The position numbers and the translations under genes are program-made. From positions 496,001-560,000 of the forward strand of contig NZ_JACXAC010000006.1 of the NCBI RefSeq assembly GCF_014699055.1: a stretch of DNA of 64,000 nt, written 5' to 3'. Of the stretch, positions 17,746 through 26,771 are shown in pieces; within the stretch, counting starts at the first letter, position 1, and every line of letters starts with the position of its first letter. The DNA comes from Hymenobacter armeniacus (GTDB lineage Bacteria; Bacteroidota; Bacteroidia; Cytophagales; Hymenobacteraceae). The notes under the pieces were generated by a model, which saw nothing but the letters and a program-made list of their open reading frames with translations, searched no databases and had not been told where the DNA came from.

Positions 17746-18405
17746 CTACTTCCCAATCGACCCAATCTTGGGCTGCACCTGGATGATGAAGCGCTTGTTG
17801 AGCGCTTCCTGGCTGCCCGTGTAGCGGCCGGCGCCGCGGAAGCCGCTGCCGGCCGCCACCACTTCCAGGTTGGCGGGGAAGCGCAGGCCGGCCTGCTCCC
17901 AGAGCCGAATCACGGCCAGGGCGCGGCTGTAGCTGAGCTGGCGCACGGCGGGCCCGTCGAGGTTGTGCGGGTCGTTGGCGGGGTAGCGCAGGTCTTTGGC
18001 GGCGCGGCCCTCCACCACAATGAGGTATTGCACGTTGTCGTCGTTTTTGATGGCCTGCATCTGGCTGAGCAGGAAGCGGCCGGCTTTCACCAGCGGCGCC
18101 TGCGCCTCCGCCGGCAGCACGGCGCTCTGCGGCGAGAAGGTGACAGGAAAGTTGAGCTCGTAGCGCTTGTAGCGCTCGTTGTAGATAAAATAATTGCTTT
18201 CCAGCCGCTTCAGGGCCGCCTTTATCTCGTCGAGCTTGCGCTTCTCCTGCACCTGCACTTTGAGGTCGTAGATGAGCTTGTCGTTATCACGCTGCTTGTC
18301 TTTGAACAGCTTGTAGCTGAGCACGAACAGCACCAGCATGGTGAGGAACAAGGCCGTCATGAGGTCCACGTAGCTGGGCCAGAAGAAGTCCTTGCTTTCT
18401 TTCAT
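17746..18405 (-). CDS. MotB/ZorB-like stator protein with OmpA peptidoglycan-binding domain
   Basis: A 219-residue protein. The N-terminus FFWPSYVDLMTALFLTMLV matches the MotB/ZorB transmembrane helix with its proton-carrying Asp (D14). A charged coiled coil follows (about residues 36-75, KQRDNDKLIYDLKVQVQ). The C-terminal half is OmpA-like: VTFSPQSAVL, LSYSRALAVIRLW and NKRFIIQVQPK fit the peptidoglycan-binding fold. Paired with the MotA-like protein upstream it should form an inner-membrane ion channel anchored to the cell wall. It is the last gene of the seven-gene minus-strand operon. Confidence 0.87.
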   Translation of the reverse strand: MKESKDFFWPSYVDLMTALFLTMLVLFVLSYKLFKDKQRDNDKLIYDLKVQVQEKRKLDEIKAALKRLESNYFIYNERYKRYELNFPVTFSPQSAVLPAEAQAPLVKAGRFLLSQMQAIKNDDNVQYLIVVEGRAAKDLRYPANDPHNLDGPAVRQLSYSRALAVIRLWEQAGLRFPANLEVVAAGSGFRGAGRYTGSQEALNKRFIIQVQPKIGSIGK

Positions 18406-18442
18406 AAGAAGTTTATTACTGGTATTACTGGAGGCGATGGAA

Positions 18443-18529
18443 CGTCATGCAGAGCGCAGCGAAGCATCTCGCGTGGGGTAGTAATCATGCTCGCTCCAAG
18501 CGAGATGCTTCGCTGCGCTCTGCATGACG
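18443..18529. repeat. inverted-repeat element, TGCAGAGCGCAG family
   Basis: Perfect 29-bp arms (18443-18471 and 18501-18529) in the gap between the MotA-like and MotB-like genes. Close relative of the elements at 8934 and 49420. Confidence 0.92.
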
Positions 18530-18535
18530 GGGTAG

Positions 18536-20029
18536 TTACTTCTTACCCAGAAAATTCCGCTGAAACCAGTTCGGCTTGGTGATTTCCTCCAGCACCTTGT
18601 TCGTGCGGTCTACTTGCTGCAGGAGCTGTTGCTGCAGCTGCGAGTCGGCCAGCAGGCGGGCTTCCATGCGCTGCATAACTTGCGCGGCCAGGTTGGCCTG
18701 GCGCTCCTGCAGCACGTTGAGGTCCTTCTGCTGGGCCGGGAGCTGGGTGAAGGGGTTGAGATACTCCGTGATTTTTTGGTAGACGTTGTTCTGGTTTAGC
18801 TCGCGGAAATGGCGCTGCCATTGCTCGTGAGCCTCGGTGGCTTCTTTTTGCAGCTCCTGCAGGCGGCCGTCGAGTTCCACGTCCATGCGGTGCACGCCTT
18901 CGCTCACACCTTGCCGAATCTGGGCGCCCAGGTCGGCCAGCAGCTTGCCGTGCTGGCTGAAAAAAGCCACCTGCTGGCGCAGGGCGTCGTCGTGCTGCTG
19001 CAGGTACTGCGGCACGCTGGCCAGGCCCTGCTCCAGGGCCGTGAGGCGGTTGAGCAGCGCCGTGATGACTTGCGCCACTTCGGCGCCGTGCGTCACGGTG
19101 TTGTTGAGGGCCTGCTGATAACCTAAGAATTTCTCGAACGTTTGGGCGCTTTCATCCACCCGGTCGAATACCCGAATCGTGGCATTGGCCAGCTCCGAAT
19201 AGCCAATTTTCTCCAGCTGCTCCAGAAACCGCTTCTGCACGCTCACGTTCTCGGTAATGCTGGCAATGAGCGGCGTAAACTCGTGAATCTTACTGAAGAA
19301 GTCGTTCTGAATTTGGCTGAAAAACTCGGCATTGAACGTGTCAAGTACCGACTTCAGGTTGGCCATGCCGGCCTGCATGTCGGAGTTCAGCTTGGGCAGC
19401 AAGGCCTTCTGCAGAAAGGTGTAGTAAGCGTTTTTATTGCGGTCGCGCCGGGCTCGGGCCTGCTTCAGCAGCTGGTTGCCGGCCAGCGTGAAGGCCAGGC
19501 CAAACAAGCTGCCAATCATGGCAATGAGCACACCGCCCAGGAAGTGCTGCACGTCGCCGTTGCTGAAGGAAGTATCCTTGGCCGGGTCGGCCACGGCTTC
19601 CGCAAAGGGATTGCCTACTAGCGACACCAAGCCCAGGATAGCGCCCGTGAAGGTGCCCAGCAGCCCCAAGTACAGCGGCGTCGAAATCTGGGCCTGAATT
19701 TCCTCGTCCAGCGCTTCGGCGTGGCGCTCGGAGATGTCCTTGAGGATGCCGAAGTCGGCCGCCGCGCCACGGTTATTGAGCAGGTACTCGTTGGTGTCGG
19801 TGATGATTTGGCCGAATTCCGGCGAGGCGTCGCGCGTCATCAGCGCGTCGTATTGCACGTCGAAGTTCCGGTCCGGGTCGGCGGCCGTAAACGGGATGGG
19901 CTGCACCGCCACCGAGCCCGGCACCGGGTACATGCCCCCCACCCGGCCGGTGAGCTGGCGGTTGCGGAAGAACACCACGCCCTGCCACGCCACCAGGGCC
20001 AGGATGAGTAGAATTTCGATTAACAGCAT
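18536..20029 (-). CDS. MotA/ExbB/ZorA-like channel protein with long coiled-coil tail
   Basis: A 497-residue protein. An N-terminal helix (residues 2-20) is followed by a short loop, then two further transmembrane helices in LGLLGTFTGAILGLVSLVG (about 138-156) and FLGGVLIAMIGSLFGLAFTL (about 180-200), the MotA/TolQ/ExbB signature pair. Residues about 210-480 form a long cytoplasmic helical tail rich in Gln, Leu and Glu. Flagellar MotA lacks such a tail; ZorA of the Zorya phage-defence system has one. The tail probably links ion flow to the cytoplasmic actin- and tubulin-like partners encoded in the same operon. Confidence 0.87.
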   Translation of the reverse strand: MLLIEILLILALVAWQGVVFFRNRQLTGRVGGMYPVPGSVAVQPIPFTAADPDRNFDVQYDALMTRDASPEFGQIITDTNEYLLNNRGAAADFGILKDISERHAEALDEEIQAQISTPLYLGLLGTFTGAILGLVSLVGNPFAEAVADPAKDTSFSNGDVQHFLGGVLIAMIGSLFGLAFTLAGNQLLKQARARRDRNKNAYYTFLQKALLPKLNSDMQAGMANLKSVLDTFNAEFFSQIQNDFFSKIHEFTPLIASITENVSVQKRFLEQLEKIGYSELANATIRVFDRVDESAQTFEKFLGYQQALNNTVTHGAEVAQVITALLNRLTALEQGLASVPQYLQQHDDALRQQVAFFSQHGKLLADLGAQIRQGVSEGVHRMDVELDGRLQELQKEATEAHEQWQRHFRELNQNNVYQKITEYLNPFTQLPAQQKDLNVLQERQANLAAQVMQRMEARLLADSQLQQQLLQQVDRTNKVLEEITKPNWFQRNFLGKK

Positions 20030-20043
20030 AAAATGGGTCTACA

Positions 20044-20168
20044 AACCGTAGAGACGCATATTTGCGTCTCGTCGTTGGACAGCCGGAACCAAGCCATTCG
20101 ACATTGGATGAAAGCACCGTCCAGATGGAATGTTCAACGACGAGACGCAAATATGCGTCTCTACGGTT
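20044..20168. repeat. inverted-repeat element, GAGACGC family
   Basis: Perfect 34-bp arms (20044-20077 and 20135-20168) with a 57-nt loop. The outer end overlaps the stop codon of the linker gene (stop at 20167-20169). Each arm holds an internal palindrome. Confidence 0.93.
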
Positions 20169-21219
20169 AGCTCAGCGCAATGCTGGCTTTTTGCACCACG
20201 TGCCACGCGTCGTCGCGCTTTTCGAGCTTGCCGGGAGCCACGTTTTTAATCGTGGTGAACTGTTCGGTGGGCGGCAGCTCAAACTGGAAGAACTCCTTTA
20301 GCTCGCGCACGCCGTTGCCGATGATGCGCGACTGGTCGGCCTGCGGGCTGAACGAGAACTGCGCCGCATCAGCATTCGCATGGGGCAGCGTGATGAGCAG
20401 CGGCATCTGCGGGAGCGGGTTGGGGCTGAGCTTGCGGTGTTCGATGCTCGGAGTGTCGGGCGCCGGGGCATAGTAGTGCACGGGGCCGCTGGCGGTTTCC
20501 GCCGGGGCAGTAGCCGCCTCTTCCAGGGCCGTCAGGGCTTCGCCGCGGGCATCCGGATTGATGGACACGTCGCCGGCCGTGGCGTCAATCAATTCCTGAA
20601 TGGCCGCCGGCGTGGAAGTGGGCGCCGACCATTCGACGGTCTGGCCCGGCTCCAACGGCTGGTCGGTGGGCGAAGAAGGAGGGGTTGGGTTCATAGCTGC
20701 GGCGCGGTGGGGTACCGTCCAGTCCTGAGAGTCGCCGCGGGAAGAGTGCCTGCGCGCTTGCTGAGCAGATTTTCCAGCGCCACCGGCGGACTTAGACGAG
20801 GGTTTTGAAGAAGTGGAAGGCCGGGGCTCGCGCCCCTGCATTTTACTCAGCGACTGGACGTTCGCTGCCTTGGAGGTGTTTTCAGCCGGTGGCGGCGCCT
20901 TCGGCTCTGCGGGGGCCTTGGGCACGTTTTCGGCGCGCTTTTTGGGCGGCGACGGCGCCCCGGAGGCCGGGCGCGGGTCCACCGTGTCGGCCACTTTGCG
21001 GGGCTGGCGGGCCAGCCAGCGCGCGCCCAGCACGCCAATGGCGATGCCGCCCACCAGCAGGCCCAGCATCCAGGGCCAGTTGGAAGCCGGCGCCGCCGGC
21101 GCTCCTGCTACCGAGTCGGTAGCGCTGGGCTGGGCGTGCGCCGCCACCCCGCTGGCCACAGCCAGCAAGAGCAGCAGCGCCCACCGCCGTACGGGGCTAG
21201 TTGAGCGGCTGCGCGTCAT
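20167..21219 (-). CDS. anchored linker protein of the motor/cytoskeleton operon (unknown family)
   Basis: About 350 residues from ATG 21219; an earlier ATG at 21240 adds seven residues. An N-terminal signal-like helix (RRWALLLLLAVASGVAAHAQ) is followed by a second helix (WPWMLGLLVGGIAIGVLGARW), then a basic, Pro/Ala/Lys-rich low-complexity stretch to about residue 160. A more ordered C-terminal part ends with LPLLITLPHANADAAQFSFS and ELKEFFQFELPPTEQFTTIK. It overlaps the 3' end of the actin-like gene, so the two are probably co-translated. No family is recognised. A role tethering the ATPase to the membrane fits its layout but is inference. Confidence 0.75.
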   Translation of the reverse strand: MTRSRSTSPVRRWALLLLLAVASGVAAHAQPSATDSVAGAPAAPASNWPWMLGLLVGGIAIGVLGARWLARQPRKVADTVDPRPASGAPSPPKKRAENVPKAPAEPKAPPPAENTSKAANVQSLSKMQGREPRPSTSSKPSSKSAGGAGKSAQQARRHSSRGDSQDWTVPHRAAAMNPTPPSSPTDQPLEPGQTVEWSAPTSTPAAIQELIDATAGDVSINPDARGEALTALEEAATAPAETASGPVHYYAPAPDTPSIEHRKLSPNPLPQMPLLITLPHANADAAQFSFSPQADQSRIIGNGVRELKEFFQFELPPTEQFTTIKNVAPGKLEKRDDAWHVVQKASIALS

Positions 21220-24200
21220 GAAGCACCTTGGATAGCTCATACAGGGCGTTTTTGAACGGCAGGAAGAACAGGGTTTCGGGAATGGTGTCGCCGTCGCGCA
21301 GCACGTCGGCGTACTGCTGGCGGTAGAGGTTGAAGGAGTCGCCGAGGCTGCGCTCCAGCGTGCTCATTACCAGGCCCTGGTCGTTTTTCACGCCCAGGTC
21401 GGCCTGCACGCGCTTCAGTTCGGGGTCTTCGAGCAGCAGCTTGAGGCAGGCGCGGGCGTTGCTCAGCACGGCCTGCTTGATTTCGTCGGTCACGCCGGCG
21501 GCTTCGAGGTGGTGCTCGCCTTTGTCAGCTAGCGGGTTCTCGGGGTCGGGGGCAATGCCCACGGGGCGCACCAGCGGCGGGTCCTGCGGAATCTGGCCGG
21601 TGGCGAGCACGCCGCCGTTGGCGGTGGTTTGCTTGGGGTCGTCGGCCAGCTTGATGCGGAAATCGGCCGGCACGGTCTGGCCGGTGGCTTTTTCCATGAT
21701 GAGACGGGCCAGCTTCTCCACCGGTTGCAGGTTGGCCCCGGCGGCCAGCAGGCGCACGTAGAGGCTGCCGCGCCCCGTGAAGCACAGGTAGCGCGGCAGC
21801 TGCTGGCCGTTGGCCACCGTCACCTGCGCCACGTGGTAAATGAGGGCGCCGAAGTGCAGGTAGAACAGCACCCGCAGGTGCTCGGCCCGCAGCAGCCGCT
21901 CGCTGAAACCCAGCAGTTGGTCGTAGTTGAACAGGAAGCTGGCCACGTCCTCGGAGCCGAAATTATCGGTTCCTTCGGCCACCAGCACGTATTCGCGGGC
22001 CCGGCGGGCGGCGGGCGAAAGCACCGCGCTCTGCACGCCGGCCACGCCGAAACGCACGAGGCCGTTGTCCTTCGAGCCGCGCACCTCCGCCCCGCCGTCG
22101 CCCCACAGGTCATTGCCGGCGAAGCGGAATGAGGTGCTCAGCACCGGCTTGCGGTCAGCGTAGAGCAGCACGTCGGTGGTGCCGCCGCCGATGTCGATGA
22201 AAGCGGCGTTTTCGCCCGGCCCCAGCGTCACGATGTTGCGGCGCGTGAGGTAGTAGTACGGCGCCGTCGACTCGACCATGCAGGGCATGGACGCGGTGGT
22301 GTGGAACACCTGATGGAACAGCGTGTCCCACTCGCGCTGGTACAGGTTGCGCTGGTAGGTGCTGAAGCTCAGCGGGGCAAACCAGGTGATTTGCGTGGCC
22401 GCGAGGTTACCGCCGTTCAGGGCCACTTTGGCACGGCACAGCAGCAAGATTTCCTTGAAAAACGCCCGAACGCGGTTGGTGTTGGCGATGTTCAGCGAAT
22501 TGTCCCACTTCAAATTGGTGTGGTAGTTCGGCCGGCGCTGCTCCTCGGTGATGATGCCAAAGGCCACGTTGATGTTGCCGAGCACGCTCAGCTCCTGGGT
22601 GGCGTAGTTGGCCGCCTCATACGTCGCGGTGCGGGCCGGAAAGGCGTAGGGCGAATTGTCGGCCCCGATAATCGGGGGCACAAATTCGCGCTCCTGGTAC
22701 TGCTGCCAGCGCTTGATTTGCACGAAGTTGGCCGGGTCGTCGTCGATGCCACGGTAGAGGCGCTCGTAGGCAGTGCGGTCGGGCTCGGCGGTGCTCTTTT
22801 TCAGCAGGGCCACCGGCGTATCAGTCAGGCCGAAGCTGAACGGCTTGGGCTCCTGGCCGGGGCTGTCCTGCATGGCCACGTGCGTGTTCGTGGTGCCAAA
22901 GTCGATGGCAAAACGGTACTCCTTGGTCCCCTGGCGCACTTCGGGCCAGCGCGGGATGATGAGCGCGCGGCCCTCGGCCGGGGCCGGGTTCAGCACTTCG
23001 AGGTAGTCGAAATGGGTGCCGCGCACCTCGTAGTAGGTGCTGCCTTCGTCCTGGCCGGTTTTGGGGGTGCGCTCGTAGCGGGTGGCGCTTTGGTCGGTGC
23101 CGGTTTCGCTGAGCTGGTGGCCGTTGGCCCAGAATTTCAGGTCAACTTTCTTGGTCACCATGCTGGGGTCGATGTTGTTGGCATCCACCAGCATGACTTT
23201 GTAGAAGTCGTTGTATTGCGGCGCGTCGGCCACTTTCACGAAGGGGAAAATGGACAGCGCCACGTTGGTCACCAGCAGGCGGCCGATGTTGTCGCCCTGC
23301 GGGTTGGGGTAGTAGGCGCGCTCGTAGTCCACGTAGTCGCCGCCGCTTACCGGCACGCGCAGGCGCACCCGCACGCTGGCCGGGTCCATTTCCACCGTCA
23401 GGTGCTCGGCCAAATCCTGGGCCGTGAAATAGTCGAAATACGCGGGCTTGAGCGGCAGCAGCGGCCAGTTGCTGGGCTTAAAGCCCGGCGCAATTTTCAG
23501 GTTGCCGGAAAAAAAGCGCGCGTCATCCACCTCATAAGGCACCGTGAGCAGCGTTTCCTCCAGCAGGTCGTTCACCGTGAGGTAGGGGTACGGCAGTTCC
23601 GGACCGGGCAGGGTGCGCTCCTTCAGCGGGCGGGCGTCGGCGGCGGGCACAATGGCGCCGCTGTCGGCAAACATGGTTTCGTTGAAATAGCGCTTGCCCA
23701 CGGCCTTCAGGCCGGGCCGTAGCACGATGGGCAGCGGCCCCGCCACGCCCGGCCGGCTGGGCCGGATGAACAGGTCGGAATTGCGCACCGTGCCCTCGTC
23801 GGGGCGCACGCGCAGCAGCACGCCGGCCACGTCAATCTGGTTGTTCGACGCGTCCGTCAGCACCGGGAAGTTGCTCAGGTTGGCGCTGCCGTCCATGGCC
23901 CACTTCTGCAGCAGGCTGCGGTCGAGGGTATCGCGCACCAGCGGGGCCAGCGAGGTCAGGGCCGGGTCGCCGGTGAAAAGCTGGTACACGTAGTCGCGGA
24001 AAGCGGCTTCGCGGGCTTCCAGCGGCACGTAGGTGCTATCGAAATAGTAGCCGCCGCCCTGGGGCCGCTGCACCGGTAGCGGGCGCACGTTGGGCGCCGG
24101 GAAAAACAGCGTGAGCGGCGAAGTGCCGCCAATGAGCTGCGGCACGCCGTTCGGGCCGGGGAAATAAATCAGGTGCAGCTCGGTCAGCTTGGCAAAGCGG

Positions 24201-24604
24201 CCATCGAGGTACAAGCTCAGCACGTCGGCCAGCGGCCGGGTAGCAGGGTTCTGGCGCAGCTTGGCCAGCTCCTCGTCCTTGCGCCAGGCCCGGATTTGCA
24301 GGCGCTGGCTGGCCAGCTTGCGCTGGTGGAAGTTGAACACCATCTCCCACACGTCCCAGAAATGGCTCACCAGCTGGTGGTACACCGAGTCGTGGGCAGC
24401 CCCGCCTTGGGTCACAAACCGCAGGGCGGTTTCGACCAAGTGCATGCGGGCAAAGGGCGAGGGAATCGAAACGGCCACCTTGGCCGCGCGGCCGCCCTGC
24501 GGGTCGCGCAGGCGCTCCACTTCGTGGGGGCCAATTTTTCCAGTCGGGCCCCAGCCCTCGTGGGTGCTGGAACCGGTATCGTGCAAACGCAGGATTTTAG
24601 CCAT
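21197..24604 (-). CDS. giant actin/Hsp70-fold ATPase (SrfB-like)
   Basis: A 1135-residue protein. The C-terminal half carries the actin/Hsp70 ATPase signatures in order: phosphate-1 FAIDFGTTNTHVAM (about 560-575), phosphate-2 AAFIDIGGGTTDVLLY (about 795-810) and adenosine loop LCFTGRGSLYVRLL (about 940). The first about 550 residues show no known domain; they begin KILRLHDTGSSTHEGWGPTG and include SIPSPFARMHLVETALRFV. Length and layout recall virulence factor SrfB, but homology is only suspected. It is cytoplasmic, with no signal peptide. It lies between a tubulin-like GTPase gene and the membrane-linker/MotAB genes. Confidence 0.85.
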   Translation of the reverse strand: MAKILRLHDTGSSTHEGWGPTGKIGPHEVERLRDPQGGRAAKVAVSIPSPFARMHLVETALRFVTQGGAAHDSVYHQLVSHFWDVWEMVFNFHQRKLASQRLQIRAWRKDEELAKLRQNPATRPLADVLSLYLDGRFAKLTELHLIYFPGPNGVPQLIGGTSPLTLFFPAPNVRPLPVQRPQGGGYYFDSTYVPLEAREAAFRDYVYQLFTGDPALTSLAPLVRDTLDRSLLQKWAMDGSANLSNFPVLTDASNNQIDVAGVLLRVRPDEGTVRNSDLFIRPSRPGVAGPLPIVLRPGLKAVGKRYFNETMFADSGAIVPAADARPLKERTLPGPELPYPYLTVNDLLEETLLTVPYEVDDARFFSGNLKIAPGFKPSNWPLLPLKPAYFDYFTAQDLAEHLTVEMDPASVRVRLRVPVSGGDYVDYERAYYPNPQGDNIGRLLVTNVALSIFPFVKVADAPQYNDFYKVMLVDANNIDPSMVTKKVDLKFWANGHQLSETGTDQSATRYERTPKTGQDEGSTYYEVRGTHFDYLEVLNPAPAEGRALIIPRWPEVRQGTKEYRFAIDFGTTNTHVAMQDSPGQEPKPFSFGLTDTPVALLKKSTAEPDRTAYERLYRGIDDDPANFVQIKRWQQYQEREFVPPIIGADNSPYAFPARTATYEAANYATQELSVLGNINVAFGIITEEQRRPNYHTNLKWDNSLNIANTNRVRAFFKEILLLCRAKVALNGGNLAATQITWFAPLSFSTYQRNLYQREWDTLFHQVFHTTASMPCMVESTAPYYYLTRRNIVTLGPGENAAFIDIGGGTTDVLLYADRKPVLSTSFRFAGNDLWGDGGAEVRGSKDNGLVRFGVAGVQSAVLSPAARRAREYVLVAEGTDNFGSEDVASFLFNYDQLLGFSERLLRAEHLRVLFYLHFGALIYHVAQVTVANGQQLPRYLCFTGRGSLYVRLLAAGANLQPVEKLARLIMEKATGQTVPADFRIKLADDPKQTTANGGVLATGQIPQDPPLVRPVGIAPDPENPLADKGEHHLEAAGVTDEIKQAVLSNARACLKLLLEDPELKRVQADLGVKNDQGLVMSTLERSLGDSFNLYRQQYADVLRDGDTIPETLFFLPFKNALYELSKVLHDAQPLN

Positions 24605-24614
24605 TAATCAGTTT

Positions 24615-24700
24615 GTTGTCAGTTGCTAGTTGTCCGTTGTCAGTCGTTAGTATCCCGGCTGTCGTTAATAACTGACAACGGACAACTAGCAACTGACAAC
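24615..24700. repeat. inverted repeat unrelated to the other families
   Basis: Perfect 30-bp arms (24615-24644 and 24671-24700) built from TTGTCAGTTGCTAGTTG-like sequence, filling the 100-bp gap between the tubulin-like and actin-like genes. Confidence 0.92.
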
Positions 24701-24704
24701 TGGA

Positions 24705-26186
24705 TTAAGAGTATTGCAGCTTCTTGTCCAGAATCTCGCCCGTGGCTTCTTCAAAAGCCTTCACTATCCAGCGCAGGGCCTCGTTTTCGGTGGGGTTTTT
24801 CAGCGTGGCTTTGCCCACGGCTTTGGTCAGCTCGTCGCGGAAATAGCCCGGCGTGATGCCTTTGCTGAAAATGCCGGTTTCCACCGTCTTGTCGGCCACC
24901 ATTTTGTTGAAATCCATTTCCTCGGCCCGAATGGCGGTGTAGCGGCGCTGGTTCACGCCCAGCTCCCGAATCCACTCGTTGTACTCGCCGAAGAAGTCGT
25001 ACAGCTCGCGCAGGGCGCGGTTGTTCCGCAGCTGCGCCGAGAGGTCGCCGGCTTCGTAGTAGGGTGCTTTTTCGTCTTCGGGCGTGTGCTTGAGGAAGTA
25101 GCGGGCGAAATAGTGCAGCTGAATGAGCGGGCGGGCCACTTCCTGGCGCAGGTCGCTGGGCAGCTGGGCAAAGTCCACGTCGGTGGTGTCCGATTTCAGG
25201 CCGTACTCGTGGAACAGCGGCTGGTTGCCGTCGAGCTGATTGTCGGGCACTTCCATGAAGTGCTGCACCGACAGGGCGCCCAGCATTTCCAGCAGGTGGG
25301 CCTGGTTGCGCTGCTCGGCGCGGCCGGGGTGGTTGGCCAGCGGCTGGCCGGGCTGGTCGCCGAGGTAGTACATGGCTTCCAGCCCTTTCAGGTTGTCGGC
25401 GTAGTACGACAGGGCCGTTTTCGTCTTCGTGATGAAGGTGTTGGAGTCGATGAAATCCTGCCCGGCCGCCTTTTCGTCGGCCGACGGCTCCTGCAGCTTG
25501 AAGTAGGGCAGCATCACCAGCGCGCCGGCTTTGAGGCGGCGGCGCACTTCGGGGTGGGCCAGCGGCGAGTTGGCGTCGCGCAGGTTTTTCACCAGCAGCG
25601 GGAAGCCGGCCGCGCCGGTGCCCCCAAAAATCGAGCTGATGAAAAACGCCCGGTCGCCGTCTTGCAGGCTCTGGGCGAGGTAGCGCATTTCCTTGGATTG
25701 CACCACCGCATTCAGCACCACCGAGCCCACGTTGGGCGAGCCGCGGAAGCCCACGTCGAGGTTGGCCGCGAGGCTGTCCTGCGTAAACAGCAAATCGACC
25801 AGGCCCTGCGTTTCCACCGAGAGGTCGTTGTACTTCAAATAGTCGCGGAAGGGCTGGCTGATGCCACCAAAGTCGTACACAAACGAGTCGCGCAGCTCCT
25901 CGCCGCCGCCGCTGGTGTTCAGGTGGGCCAGCGTGTTCATGGGCTGGCTGAAGAAGCCGGTTTTTTCTTTTTGGCCGTCGCTGTACAGGGCCTCGTGAAT
26001 GCGGGCGTAGCGCTTGAGCAGGGCCACGGTGCGCGTCACGTCGCCGTTTTGGGTGTCGGGGTCGATGAGGACGGGCACCACCTGGTCGCAGTTCGGGATG
26101 CGCACGCCCGAGGCCAGCAGCATGGTGAGGGAGCGCAGCACGCGGGCCCCGGTGCCGCCCACGGCGAAGATGAATAGTTTGGACAT
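24705..26186 (-). CDS. tubulin-like GTPase (Tubulin_2 type)
   Basis: A 493-residue cytoplasmic protein. The N-terminus SKLFIFAVGGTGARVLRSL is a nucleotide-binding loop of the tubulin/FtsZ Rossmann type. The glycine-rich SIFGGTGAAGFPLLVKNL (about residue 187-204) is the equivalent of the GGGTGSG signature, here GGTGAAG, so the T4 loop is altered. The rest (TKTKTALSYYADNLKGLEAM and the C-terminal helical region) fits the large Tubulin_2 proteins, which differ from cell-division FtsZ. Co-occurrence with an actin-fold ATPase in one operon is unusual and suggests a paired cytoplasmic scaffold or switch. Confidence 0.82.
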   Translation of the reverse strand: MSKLFIFAVGGTGARVLRSLTMLLASGVRIPNCDQVVPVLIDPDTQNGDVTRTVALLKRYARIHEALYSDGQKEKTGFFSQPMNTLAHLNTSGGGEELRDSFVYDFGGISQPFRDYLKYNDLSVETQGLVDLLFTQDSLAANLDVGFRGSPNVGSVVLNAVVQSKEMRYLAQSLQDGDRAFFISSIFGGTGAAGFPLLVKNLRDANSPLAHPEVRRRLKAGALVMLPYFKLQEPSADEKAAGQDFIDSNTFITKTKTALSYYADNLKGLEAMYYLGDQPGQPLANHPGRAEQRNQAHLLEMLGALSVQHFMEVPDNQLDGNQPLFHEYGLKSDTTDVDFAQLPSDLRQEVARPLIQLHYFARYFLKHTPEDEKAPYYEAGDLSAQLRNNRALRELYDFFGEYNEWIRELGVNQRRYTAIRAEEMDFNKMVADKTVETGIFSKGITPGYFRDELTKAVGKATLKNPTENEALRWIVKAFEEATGEILDKKLQYS

Positions 26187-26218
26187 TGTTTTCTAGCGGA
26201 TTGAAAGAGCTGTCATTT

Positions 26219-26335
26219 TAACGCCTGTCATCCTGAGCACCGCGAAGGACCTTCTCAGGCTAGAACAGTTCGCGGTAATTTCAAAACATCCAGACGTGAA
26301 AAGGTCCTTCGCGGTGCTCAGGATGACAGGCGTTA
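26219..26335. repeat. inverted-repeat element, ATCCTGAGC family
   Basis: Perfect 35-bp arms (26219-26253 and 26301-26335), sequence CCTGAGCACCGCGAAGGACC and its complement, in the gap between the 3-TM gene and the tubulin-like gene. Confidence 0.93.
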
Positions 26336-26345
26336 ACAGAAAAAA

Positions 26346-26756
26346 CTAAAACGGCCCCACAAAGGGCGTGGTGCGCGCGTAGGTGCTCCACCGCTTCAGC
26401 AGCACCGAGAAAAGGAAGAACCACAGCGCGGCCACTATCATGTTGACCACCATAAAATAGCCGAGGTAGCTGCTGGGCTCGGCGCCGTGGCTTTTGCTGA
26501 GGGAGTTGGCCAGCAGCACGCCCAGGCCGGCGGCCAGCGCCAGGGTCAGCACCCAGTGCGTGGTGCGAAACATGCCCGTGCGCAGGGCCGAGTTGAACAC
26601 GTAGTAATACGCCAGCACCAACAGCAGGGCCACGCCCAACGTACTCCAGCCCACGAGCGAGAAAATATCGGTTTTGTAGAGGCCGTAGTCGGCCGGGCGC
26701 TGGCTTTGGAAGATGGAAATCAGGGCCGAGTACAGGCTGGTGAAGAAGGTTTGCAT
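26346..26756 (-). CDS. three-helix membrane protein of the motor/cytoskeleton operon
   Basis: A 136-residue protein with three clear hydrophobic helices: about 33-52 (SLVGWSTLGVALLLVLAYYY), 67-85 (WVLTLALAAGLGVLLANS) and 98-118 (GYFMVVNMIVAALWFFLFSV). The N-terminal about 30 residues are amphipathic and polar. Its stop is 159 bp from the tubulin-like start and its own start is 15 bp after the lipoprotein gene. No family is recognised. It may be an inner-membrane hub for the tubulin-like protein. Confidence 0.75.
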   Translation of the reverse strand: MQTFFTSLYSALISIFQSQRPADYGLYKTDIFSLVGWSTLGVALLLVLAYYYVFNSALRTGMFRTTHWVLTLALAAGLGVLLANSLSKSHGAEPSSYLGYFMVVNMIVAALWFFLFSVLLKRWSTYARTTPFVGPF

Positions 26757-26771
26757 GAAAAGGATGGCGGG

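Noticed and set aside
17746..20029. Calling the MotA/MotB-like pair Zorya
   Set aside because: No ZorC, ZorD or ZorE-type helicase or nuclease gene is next to it; the partners are actin- and tubulin-like instead.
21510..24610. Plus-strand frames antisense to the actin-like gene
   Set aside because: They show no domain motifs and follow the shadow composition seen throughout the window.
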